Source: Hominenteromicrobium sp900549945 (GTDB taxonomy: Bacteria; Bacillota; Clostridia; Oscillospirales; Acutalibacteraceae). Taken from it: 64,000 nucleotides of DNA. The position numbers were made by a program, and so were the translations under genes. The DNA lies in the NCBI GenBank assembly GCA_902472305.1, contig CABRNK010000001.1, positions 62,001 through 126,000 of the forward strand, read 5' to 3'. The notes beneath the pieces were generated by a model. The model did no database searches and was not told the DNA's origin. It saw only the letters and a program-made list of their open reading frames with translations. How positions within the stretch are numbered: position 1 is the stretch's first letter; every line of letters starts with the position of its first letter. Below are positions 25,346 through 31,761 of this stretch, one piece after another.

Positions 25346-25843
25346 ATGCCGGATATTCTTTTTAAAACAGACGAATTTGTGTTCAGCTACCGCGTCGCAG
25401 GCATCTGCATGCAAAACGGCAGAGTGCTGCTGCAAAAGCCGACAAACGACGCGGGCTACGCCTTTCCAGGCGGGCATGTCGCGCTCGGGGAAACCAACGC
25501 GGAGACCCTTGTCCGCGAGTTCCGGGAGGAGATTGGCGCTCAAATCGCCGTCCGCGATTTGAAATGGGTGGCGGAGATTTTCTTTCCGTGGGGCGATAAG
25601 CCCTGTCATCAGATCTGCCTTTACTATCTCGTGGACATCCTGACGCCGGAGATTCCGAAGGAAGGTAGCTTTATCGCGAAGGAGCGGCTGGAGGGACGGG
25701 GATTCGACCTCGAATTTCACTGGGTTCCGTTTGACCGGCTGCATGAAATCGAGGTGTATCCCGCGAACGCCGGCGAGCTGCTCGGCCGGCTCAATGCGGG
25801 CGTGCAGCACTTCGTCTATAAAGAGGACGTGCCGGACAAATAA
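25346..25843 (+). CDS. Nudix hydrolase
   Basis: 165-residue Nudix protein with the box GGHVALGETNAETLVREFREEIGA. The N-terminal FSYRVAGICMQNGRVLLQKP and the later KPCHQICLYYLVDI give the standard sheet. Its long C-terminal segment (GFDLEFHWVPFDRLHEIEVYP) resembles the Nudix group often annotated as MutT/ADP-ribose-type, but substrate is unclear. The base composition is slightly less GC-rich than in pdp. It starts 23 bp after pdp and ends 2 bp before a strong terminator, so it closes the nucleoside salvage transcript. Confidence 0.85.
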   Translation: MPDILFKTDEFVFSYRVAGICMQNGRVLLQKPTNDAGYAFPGGHVALGETNAETLVREFREEIGAQIAVRDLKWVAEIFFPWGDKPCHQICLYYLVDILTPEIPKEGSFIAKERLEGRGFDLEFHWVPFDRLHEIEVYPANAGELLGRLNAGVQHFVYKEDVPDK

Positions 25844-25845
25844 AA

Positions 25846-25869
25846 ACACCCCCGCAAGGGCGGGGGTGT
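25846..25869 (+). terminator. Terminator at end of the nucleoside salvage run
   Basis: Inverted repeat ACACCCCCGC / GCGGGGGTGT with a 4-nt loop, starting 2 bp after the nudix stop codon. No T-run follows it on the plus strand; read in reverse it is followed by TTTTT, so it may act chiefly on the convergent transcript. Confidence 0.65.
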
Positions 25870-25890
25870 ACGGTGACGTATACAACTTCG

Positions 25891-26092
25891 CGGCGGTGTT
25901 GCCGCCGTAGGAACCCCCGGCGAGGGGTTCCTACGCTTGTGTGACGCAAGGGGGGCGCGCGCTGCGACGCGCAATAAGGGACTCCGTCCCTTAACTCTGC
26001 CGCCTTCCAGCACCGGCGAGGCTCGCCGGACGCATGCGATACTTCGTATCGCAGCAGAATGCTTCGCATTCTCTTCCGCGACTTCGCAGCGG
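25891..26092. repeat. Cluster of tandem hairpins (palindrome-rich intergenic element)
   Basis: At least eight inverted repeats follow one another in 200 bp. Perfect stems are 25891-25907 (6 bp), 25907-25934 (11 bp, GTAGGAACCCC), 25976-25992 (7 bp), 26013-26029, 26035-26053 (8 bp, TGCGATAC) and 26056-26072 (7 bp, AGAATGC). Weaker ones lie at 25936-25950 and 26076-26092. Three share a 3-nt loop of TCC or TTC. It fills the whole convergent gap between the nudix gene and cyclophilin and ends 11 bp before the cyclophilin stop. I see no gene in it. A REP-like dispersed element is suspected. Confidence 0.7.
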
Positions 26093-26103
26093 CACGATGC
26101 TGC

Positions 26104-26631
26104 TTAGCCGCGCTCGGGGCCGGTGACGGGCTCGTCGTAGTTGACGCCGAAGGTCTCGACTGTGACCTTCTCCATGACCTGATCCTCGCGGGGACGGTCC
26201 GACCAGTCGCGGGGGCTCGCGACGATCGCCTGTGCGACGTCGATGCCCTCGATGACCTTGCCGAAAGCGGCGTACTGGCCGTCGAGGTGCGGCGCGTCAT
26301 CGACCATGATGAAGAACTGGCTGCCCGCGCTGTTCGGGCGCTGGCTTCTCGCCATCGAGAGCACACCGGTCGTGTGGCGCAGGTTGTTCTCGAAGCCGTT
26401 CATCGCGAACTCGCCCTTGATGCCGTAGCCCGGGCCGCCCATGCCGGTTCCCTCCGGGTCGCCGCCCTGAATCATAAAGCCGGGGATGACGCGGTGGAAA
26501 ATTGTGCCGTCGTAAAAGCCCTTCTGAATCAAAGAGATGAAATTATTCACCGTGTTCGGGGCGATTTCGGGGTACAGCTCGGCCTTGATTGTGCCGCGGC
26601 TGGTTTCAATGGTAACAACAGGATTCTGCAT
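26104..26631 (-). CDS. Peptidyl-prolyl cis-trans isomerase, cyclophilin type
   Basis: 175-residue cytoplasmic cyclophilin that speeds proline isomerisation in proteins. Active-site motifs FHRVIPGFMIQGGDPEGTGMGGPGY, FAMNGFENNLRHTTGVLSMARS and GSQFFIMVDDAPHLDGQYAAFGKV are all present, including the catalytic Arg of FHR. No signal peptide is seen. It is oriented toward the hairpin cluster at its 3' end. A minus-strand TATACT lies near 26725, 90 bp upstream of the start, but without a convincing -35. Confidence 0.95.
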   Translation of the reverse strand: MQNPVVTIETSRGTIKAELYPEIAPNTVNNFISLIQKGFYDGTIFHRVIPGFMIQGGDPEGTGMGGPGYGIKGEFAMNGFENNLRHTTGVLSMARSQRPNSAGSQFFIMVDDAPHLDGQYAAFGKVIEGIDVAQAIVASPRDWSDRPREDQVMEKVTVETFGVNYDEPVTGPERG

Positions 26632-26762
26632 GTCTGTGGACTCCTTTCTAAATTCGTCCCGCGCTGTGCAGCGATGGAAACAGCGCTGCGGTGGGGACGG
26701 CGTTCATTTTGAAGTATCCAATAGTATAACACAGATCATCTGAAATGGGAAGTGATTTTGCT

Positions 26763-27515
26763 TTGAAGCTGGTTTCTTGGAATGTCAACGGCCTGCGGGC
26801 CTGCATGGCGAAGGGCTTCGCCGAATTTTTGCAGGCGGAGAACCCGGACGTCATCTGCCTGCAGGAGACGAAAATGCAGAAGGAGCAGGCGGATTTCGAC
26901 TTTCCGGGCTATACGGAATACTGGTTCTCCGCCGAAAAGAAGGGATATTCGGGCACGGCCGTGTTCACAAAGACGGAGCCGCTCTCGGTTTCGTACGGGA
27001 TCGGCCTTGCGGAGGTCGACGCCGAGGGCCGCGTGATCTGCGCGGAGTACCCGGATTTCTACCTCGTCACGGTCTATACGCCGAACGCCCAGCGCGAGCT
27101 CGTGCGCATCGATTTCCGCATGGCGTTTGAGGATGCGTTCCGCGCCTACCTCGAAAAGCTGCATGAAAAAAAGCCGGTCATCGTCTGCGGCGATATGAAC
27201 GTCGCGCACAGGATGATCGACCTCAAAAACGCCAAGGCGAACATCGGCAATGCCGGGTTCTCCTACGAAGAGCGCGGCAAGTTTTCCGAGCTGCTCGCGG
27301 CGGGCTTCAACGATTCGTTCCGCATGCTGTATCCGGATCAGACCGACGCGTATTCGTGGTGGTCGTACATGGGCAGAGCGCGGGAGAAGAACGTCGGCTG
27401 GCGCATCGATTATTTCCTCGTGACCGACGAGCTCAGGGAGCGCGTGGAGGACAGCCGTATCCTGAGCGAGGTGGCGGGCAGCGACCACTGCCCGGTGGAG
27501 CTGATTTTGAAATGA
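26763..27515 (+). CDS. xth: Exodeoxyribonuclease III (AP endonuclease)
   Basis: 250-residue Mg2+-dependent AP endonuclease/3' exonuclease for base excision repair. Family motifs in order: LVSWNVNGLRA, ICLQETKMQ (metal Glu), TVYTPNAQREL (catalytic Tyr), GDMNVAH (Asp/Asn), WRIDYFLV and GSDHCPVEL (catalytic His). TTG at 26763 is preferred because relatives begin MKLVSWNVNGLR and GGGAAG lies 10 bp before it. The ATG at 26745 would add six residues. The stop overlaps the start of the next gene (ATGA), so the two are coupled. Confidence 0.95.
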   Translation: MKLVSWNVNGLRACMAKGFAEFLQAENPDVICLQETKMQKEQADFDFPGYTEYWFSAEKKGYSGTAVFTKTEPLSVSYGIGLAEVDAEGRVICAEYPDFYLVTVYTPNAQRELVRIDFRMAFEDAFRAYLEKLHEKKPVIVCGDMNVAHRMIDLKNAKANIGNAGFSYEERGKFSELLAAGFNDSFRMLYPDQTDAYSWWSYMGRAREKNVGWRIDYFLVTDELRERVEDSRILSEVAGSDHCPVELILK

Positions 27516-28162
27516 TGCGGTACAGAGCGCTGAAAACGGAAAAACTGCTGCTCCAGCCCGCGGAAAACGGCTGGACGGCGGTGCATAAAAAATACAAGGA
27601 TTACTACGGCGCGATCACCTGCGCAGCGGAGGCGGATGCTGTGCGCCTTTCGGCGGATTTCGGCGAAAACGCGGCGGAGCGCGCGGAAGCGGCCGAGGCC
27701 GCTTTGCGGGAGATCTTCGAAAATACCGCGGCGCAGCGCGTTTTGCTCGGCGATGCGGAAATCGCGCGCGAAGCATGGCGGAAGGCGGAGGACGCGCGCA
27801 ATGCAGCGCTGCACAGAACGCGCGCGGATTACGCGAACGTGCTCGGCAGGCCGGTGCACTGTGTGATGGACCGCCCGCTCGGCTCCCGGCACCCGCGTTA
27901 CCCCGATATGCTCTATACCGTCAATTACGGCTATGTGCCCGGCGTGATGGCCGGCGACGGCTCGGAGCAGGACGTGTACGTGCTCGGGCCGGCAGAGCCG
28001 CTCGAGACGTTCGACGGCGTTGTGCTCGCCGTCATCCACCGCTTCGACGACTGCGAGGACAAATGGGTCGTCGCCGCGGCGGGCGCGCGGTACACGGCGG
28101 CGGAGATCCGCGCGGCCGTCGCGTTTCAGGAAAAATACTATAAAAGCGAGCTGATTCTGTGA
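27512..28162 (+). CDS. Protein with C-terminal inorganic pyrophosphatase-like domain
   Basis: 216-residue protein coupled to xth by an ATGA overlap. Residues of about 110-216 match the small clostridial inorganic pyrophosphatase-like group: VHCVMDRPLGSRHPRYPDMLYTVNYGYVPG, then AGDGSEQDVYVLG with the acidic metal-binding residues, then VIHRFDDCEDKWVVA. Residues 1-109 are a helical, Ala/Glu-rich region (AAERAEAAEAALREIFE) that I cannot assign. The core pyrophosphatase acidic pattern D-x4-D is only partly visible, so phosphatase activity is not certain. ATG 27512 and ATG 27515 are adjacent alternatives. Confidence 0.72.
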   Translation: MMRYRALKTEKLLLQPAENGWTAVHKKYKDYYGAITCAAEADAVRLSADFGENAAERAEAAEAALREIFENTAAQRVLLGDAEIAREAWRKAEDARNAALHRTRADYANVLGRPVHCVMDRPLGSRHPRYPDMLYTVNYGYVPGVMAGDGSEQDVYVLGPAEPLETFDGVVLAVIHRFDDCEDKWVVAAAGARYTAAEIRAAVAFQEKYYKSELIL

Positions 28163-28202
28163 TGTGCGCGGCGCGGAATCGGGCTGTATGGGAGGCGAAG
28201 CA

Positions 28203-28532
28203 GTGAAGCAGGAGAAAATCACGGGGATCCGCAGGGAATTTTTTTCCGAGCTTGCGCAGCGGTATCTGACGGAGGGCGAGGCGGCCGGCCCGCGCCCGCG
28301 GCTTGAAGGCGGCGACACGTTCGTTTTCACGGGCGGCGCCGTGATGCCGGAGGGCTTCTGCCCGTGGGCGCGGCACGATATTTACGGGAGCGTCAGAGCC
28401 GTTGCGGCCGGCGCGACCTATGCGCCGTGGAACAACAGGGACAGCCAGACCATCGTCTGCTGTACGGACGGTATCCGCCCGGTCGTTTTCGGCGTTCAGG
28501 CGATCATGGATGCGGCGGGCCCTGCCGAGTAA
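28203..28532 (+). CDS. TIGR04076 family protein
   Basis: 109-residue protein of a small conserved family common in Clostridia with no known role. The recognisable pattern is GGDTFVFTGG, MPEGFCPWARHDIYGSV and the ending CCTDGIRPVVFGVQ. Conserved Cys residues (FCPWA and CCTDG) suggest metal or redox binding, but that is inference. GTG at 28203 was chosen because GGAGG lies 7 bp upstream; the longer frame from 28164 begins with GC-rich non-family sequence. It is followed after 21 bp by an AraC-type regulator. Confidence 0.82.
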   Translation: MKQEKITGIRREFFSELAQRYLTEGEAAGPRPRLEGGDTFVFTGGAVMPEGFCPWARHDIYGSVRAVAAGATYAPWNNRDSQTIVCCTDGIRPVVFGVQAIMDAAGPAE

Positions 28533-28553
28533 AGCGGGCTTTGGGGGATTGCG

Positions 28554-29516
28554 ATGCAGGAAGCACTGATGCAGCGGCTGCGCGCCATAACGCCGGAGGA
28601 GCGGCGCATCCTCGACGGCGGCGCGGTCGACAAAAACGCCTACACGGCGAAGGCCGTGTTCACGGTGGACAGCGAAAAAATGCTGGAGCGCGGGCGGCTG
28701 ATTTCCGTGCGCGCGCACACGCGCTTCGCGCCGTTTCCGCGCCATGCGCACAGCTATATCGAGATCATGTACATGTGCTCGGGCAAAACCGTGCACCGCA
28801 TCAACGGCGGCGAGCCGGTGACGCTCAGCGCCGGGGAGCTGCTGTTTCTCGGGCGCGGCGCCTCACACGAAATCGAGCGGGCAGGCTACGACGACATCGC
28901 GGTGAATTTCATCGTGCTGCCGCAGTTTTTCGACACGGCGCTCGAGCTGGTCGGCGCGGATAACGCGCTCGGACGCTTCATCGCAGATTCCGTCCGCCGC
29001 GCCGGCGGGTCGGATAGCCTGCTGTTCCGCGTGGCGGACGTGCTGCCGGTGCAGAACCTTGTGGAAAACATGGTCTGGGCGCTCGTGCAGGAGACGAAAA
29101 ACCGGCGGCGCATCACGCAGAACACGATGGCGCTGCTGTTCCTCGAGCTTTTGAACTGCACCGACCGCCTGACCGCGCCGGACGACGAGGGCGAGCACAG
29201 CACGCTGGTGATGACGGTGCTGCGGGAGATCGAGGAAAACTACCGCGTCGCGAATCTCACGGAGCTTTCCGCGCGCTGCGGCGTGACGGTCTCCTACCTG
29301 AGCGCGGCGGTACACGAGGCGACGGGATCGACCTTCAAGGCGCTGCTGCGGCGCAAGCGCATGGAAAAGGCCGCGGGGCTTTTAAGCCGCACGCGGCTGT
29401 CGGTCGGCGACATCATCGCGATGGTCGGCTACGAAAACACGAGCTATTTCCACCGCACATTTTCGGAAATGTACGGCATGACGCCGCGCGAATACCGTTT
29501 GCGGCAGATCGGCTGA
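28554..29516 (+). CDS. AraC-family transcriptional regulator with cupin sensor
   Basis: 320-residue regulator. An N-terminal cupin (RFAPFPRHAHSYIEIMYMCSGKT, GELLFLGRG) probably binds a small sugar-like ligand. The C-terminal pair of helix-turn-helix motifs (LTELSARCGVTVSYLSAAVHEATGSTFKALL and VGDIIAMVGYENTSYFHRTFSEMYGMTPREYR) is the AraC/XylS DNA-binding domain. ATG 28554 has GGGGGA 5 bp upstream. Ligand and targets are unknown; its neighbours do not form a sugar operon, so a distant target is possible. Confidence 0.93.
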   Translation: MQEALMQRLRAITPEERRILDGGAVDKNAYTAKAVFTVDSEKMLERGRLISVRAHTRFAPFPRHAHSYIEIMYMCSGKTVHRINGGEPVTLSAGELLFLGRGASHEIERAGYDDIAVNFIVLPQFFDTALELVGADNALGRFIADSVRRAGGSDSLLFRVADVLPVQNLVENMVWALVQETKNRRRITQNTMALLFLELLNCTDRLTAPDDEGEHSTLVMTVLREIEENYRVANLTELSARCGVTVSYLSAAVHEATGSTFKALLRRKRMEKAAGLLSRTRLSVGDIIAMVGYENTSYFHRTFSEMYGMTPREYRLRQIG

Positions 29517-29572
29517 CCGGAAAAACAGGGAAAATGCGGGATGAAAACAAAGACGGACAGGAGGGGCTGCGA

Positions 29573-29926
29573 ATGGTCGGGCTTTCGAAATCGCAGGCGC
29601 GGCGGTTTTTGCTTTTGAAGCACGGCCTGCTCGGGCCGTACCGGTTTAAGGGCAAGCGCGGCGCGCTCGAATACATCCGGCAGGCGGGCTGCATCCAGTT
29701 TGACCCGGTGGACGTGTGCGGGAAGAATGCCGAGCTTATCCTGCACGCGCGCGTGCAAGGGTTCAAAAAGTCGATGCTGTACGCGCTGCTTTACGAGGAC
29801 CGCGCGCTCGTCGATTACCCGGATAAGCAGCTTTCGATCTGGCCTGTCGAGGACTGGCCGTACTTTGCGCGCTACCGCGCAGCCGCCAAGGCAGAGGGCG
29901 AGCAGCTCCGAATGACGGACAATTGA
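29573..29926 (+). pseudogene. Truncated YcaQ-like winged-helix (DUF1006) gene
   Basis: 117 codons matching only the N-terminus of YcaQ/AlkX-type winged-helix proteins, whose members are near 400 residues and include interstrand-crosslink DNA glycosylases. Visible family features are LSKSQARRFLLLKHGL, the AGCIQFDPVDVCGKNAELILHARV segment, MLYALLYEDRALVDYPDKQ and VEDWPYFARYR. The frame then runs into unrelated residues and stops at 29926, 15 bp before a terminator, with no downstream continuation in any frame. ATG 29573 has GGAGGGG 6 bp upstream. The reading frame is intact but function is very unlikely. Confidence 0.75.
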
Positions 29927-29940
29927 AGAATATGAAGAAA

Positions 29941-29979
29941 GAGCGCAGCCTCCGGTCATGGGGCTGCGCTCTCGTTTTG
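29941..29979. terminator. Bidirectional terminator between convergent genes
   Basis: Inverted repeat GAGCGCAGCC / GGCTGCGCTC with a 10-nt loop, flanked by an A-rich stretch on the left and TCGTTTTG on the right. It serves the YcaQ fragment from the left and the anti-sigma operon from the right. Confidence 0.85.
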
Positions 29980-29980
29980 T

Positions 29981-30745
29981 TCAGGCTTCGTTTCGGCCGC
30001 GGCGGTGCTGCTCGCCCTGCCCTGCGCCGTTTTGCTGCCCTGCGCCGCTTTGCGTGCCGGCCGCGTCGGGCGCGGGGGAGGCGGACGCGCCGCCGGTGCT
30101 TTCTGCGTCGTCCTGCGGCGAGAGGGCGGCGATGCGGCTGCGGATCTCGCGCATCGAAAGGCCGCGCACGTCGTCCGGCGTGACGGTGGGATCCAGCGCT
30201 TTCCACGCGAGGTAGGCCTCGTATTTCCGCACGCCGAGTCCGGCTTCGGCGGCCGCCTCGAGCGTTTCCGTGTCGGCGGCCCGGCAGGCCACGCCCGCGC
30301 AGCGCGTCTCGATTTCCGCGGTGATCGCCGCGCTCTTTTCCGCGCTGTCGGCGGCGACGGAGACGGCGGCCTTTTCGCCGCTGTCCTCCACCAGCGCTGC
30401 AACGGCGTCGCCGTACGTCCGGTGCGTCAGGTTAAGCGCGTCCACGGCGTCTTCTCCGCCGGACGAAAGGCAGGTGTAGGAGACGACGCGGTCGAACGCG
30501 TTGACCTTCAGCTCGACAGTCTCCCCGGCCTCCACGCTGATCGCGGCCACCGGCATCGAGTAGACGCCGTAGCCCGTCAGGGCGAACAGGATGAGCAGCG
30601 CGCAGCACACGGCGGGGACGGCGCGGCGCATCCCGGTGCGGCGGGCGCGCGCATACAGCTTTTCGTGCAGGAAAGCTGCGGTGCCGTCCTTCAGGGCTTC
30701 GCCGGCGCGCACGTCTTCAAAGGCGCGTTGAATCTTCTTATCCAT
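29981..30745 (-). CDS. RsgI-like membrane anti-sigma factor
   Basis: 254-residue single-pass membrane protein encoded directly after an ECF sigma factor, with the starts and stops overlapping by 8 bp. Residues 1-38 are cytoplasmic and would hold the sigma-binding part. A TM helix lies at about 41-63. The first extracellular segment (VAAISVEAGETVELKVNAFDRVVSY ... LNLTHRTYGDAVAALV) resembles the RsgI extracellular domain of Clostridia. A helical part follows and then a low-complexity Ala/Gly/Gln tail of about 35 residues. ATG 30745 has GGAGG 8 bp upstream. The anti-sigma role is inferred from topology, RsgI resemblance and gene order. Confidence 0.75.
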   Translation of the reverse strand: MDKKIQRAFEDVRAGEALKDGTAAFLHEKLYARARRTGMRRAVPAVCCALLILFALTGYGVYSMPVAAISVEAGETVELKVNAFDRVVSYTCLSSGGEDAVDALNLTHRTYGDAVAALVEDSGEKAAVSVAADSAEKSAAITAEIETRCAGVACRAADTETLEAAAEAGLGVRKYEAYLAWKALDPTVTPDDVRGLSMREIRSRIAALSPQDDAESTGGASASPAPDAAGTQSGAGQQNGAGQGEQHRRGRNEA

Positions 30746-31214
30746 CGGCATCACCTCCCAGCGATTCCCGCAAAAGGGCCTTCGCGCGCTTGAGCTGCGT
30801 GTAGACGGTGTTTTCGTTCCGGCGCAGCAGCGCGGCGATTTCAGAGGCGGTGTACTGCTCGTAGTAAAAGAGGTAGACGACATCGCGGTACTTCGCGGGC
30901 AGGGCCAGCACGGCCTCGAGCACCTCGCGGTGCTCGTCCGTGCAGGCGATCTCGCCGATATCGTCGAGCGAGACGGTCCGGCTGCGGAAAAAGGATTTCA
31001 GCAGGTCCCGGCAGGCGTTCACAGTCACCCGGATGATCCAGGCCTTCTCGTGCGCGTCGCTTTCGAACGCACCGGGGTAGAGGGCATATTTCAGAAAAAC
31101 GGTCTGAAAGATGTCCTCCGTATCGGCGTGGTTTTTCAGATGCAGCATGCAGATGCGCCGCACGGTGTCCGCATACCGCTCGATGGCCTGTATGGCCTCC
31201 TGCTCGCTGCGCAT
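30738..31214 (-). CDS. ECF-type RNA polymerase sigma factor
   Basis: 158-residue sigma-70 family factor with only regions 2 and 4. Region 2 reads ADTEDIFQTVFLKYALYP and HEKAWIIRVTVNACRDLLKS; region 4 reads LPAKYRDVVYLFYYEQYTASEIAALLRRNENTVYTQLKRAKALL. Start ATG 31214 follows GAGGGGATCAAC. The longer open frame upstream is the neighbouring repeat gene read in another frame. It lies 19 bp after the secreted repeat protein gene and overlaps the anti-sigma gene, so all three form one operon. ECF factors usually activate their own operon; I found no clear ECF promoter. Confidence 0.92.
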   Translation of the reverse strand: MRSEQEAIQAIERYADTVRRICMLHLKNHADTEDIFQTVFLKYALYPGAFESDAHEKAWIIRVTVNACRDLLKSFFRSRTVSLDDIGEIACTDEHREVLEAVLALPAKYRDVVYLFYYEQYTASEIAALLRRNENTVYTQLKRAKALLRESLGGDADG

Positions 31215-31233
31215 GTTGATCCCCTCTTCAGCC

Positions 31234-31662
31234 TCAGCGGTTTCTTCCGCCCCGGTAGCCCGTACCGTCGCGTGCAGGCGTACCGCCGTTCGGGCAGGCG
31301 GCGTTTGCGGAATCGCCGTCCGCGCGGTTCCTGCCGCCCCGGTAGCCGGTGCCGTCGCGTGCGGGCGTGCCGTCGTTCGGGCAGATGGTGTTCGCGGAAT
31401 CGCCGTCCGCGCCGTTTCTGCCGCCCCGGTAACCGGTGCCGTCTCGCGCGGGCACGCCGTCATTCGGGCATTCGGCGGAGCCGCCGTTCTGGATCCGGCC
31501 GCAGCGGTTTGCGCAGACCAGAGCATCCTCGGCGGCGGCTTCGCAGGCCGTGAACGCCGCACGGCAGAAGCCGGGGCCGTTTCGGACGGGCGCTGCGGAG
31601 ACAGTCATGCTGCCGGCGGTCAGCGCGGCGGCCATGGCGGCAAGGATAAGCAGTTTTTTCAT
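31234..31662 (-). CDS. Secreted Cys- and Gly-rich protein with 29-residue repeats
   Basis: 142-residue exported protein, first gene of the ECF/anti-sigma operon. MKKLLILAAMAAALTAGSMTVSAAP is a signal peptide, probably cleaved after VSA. The mature part has a Cys-rich head (CRAAFTACEAA, VCANRCG) followed by nearly three repeats of CPNDGTPARDGTGYRGGRN plus a DGDSAN linker. Each repeat has one Cys, several Arg and many Gly residues. ATG 31662 has GGAGG 8 bp upstream. I do not recognise a family; metal or polyanion binding, or a cell-wall role, are only guesses. Association with an ECF/RsgI pair suggests an envelope signal or effector. Confidence 0.75.
   Translation of the reverse strand: MKKLLILAAMAAALTAGSMTVSAAPVRNGPGFCRAAFTACEAAAEDALVCANRCGRIQNGGSAECPNDGVPARDGTGYRGGRNGADGDSANTICPNDGTPARDGTGYRGGRNRADGDSANAACPNGGTPARDGTGYRGGRNR
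31237..31485 (-). repeat. 87-bp tandem repeats (about 2.8 copies)
   Basis: The motif CCGCCCCGGTA recurs at 31247, 31334 and 31421, exactly 87 bp apart, giving 29-residue protein repeats in the secreted protein. Copies differ by only a few bases, so copy number may vary by recombination. Confidence 0.88.
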
Positions 31663-31761
31663 TGTGGATTCCTCCGTTTCAAATCGTTCTATAGACAATA
31701 CGATTGAGCGGTGCGGAATCTTTCACGTTCGGAAAAAATTTTGACCGGGCGGAAATCTGTC

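Noticed and set aside
25870..26103. Insertion sequence remnant
   Set aside because: No transposase fragment or terminal inverted repeats enclosing the region; the structure is a series of local hairpins.
31237..31485. CRISPR-like array
   Set aside because: The 87-bp repeats are contiguous, in frame and encode protein repeats; there are no unique spacers.
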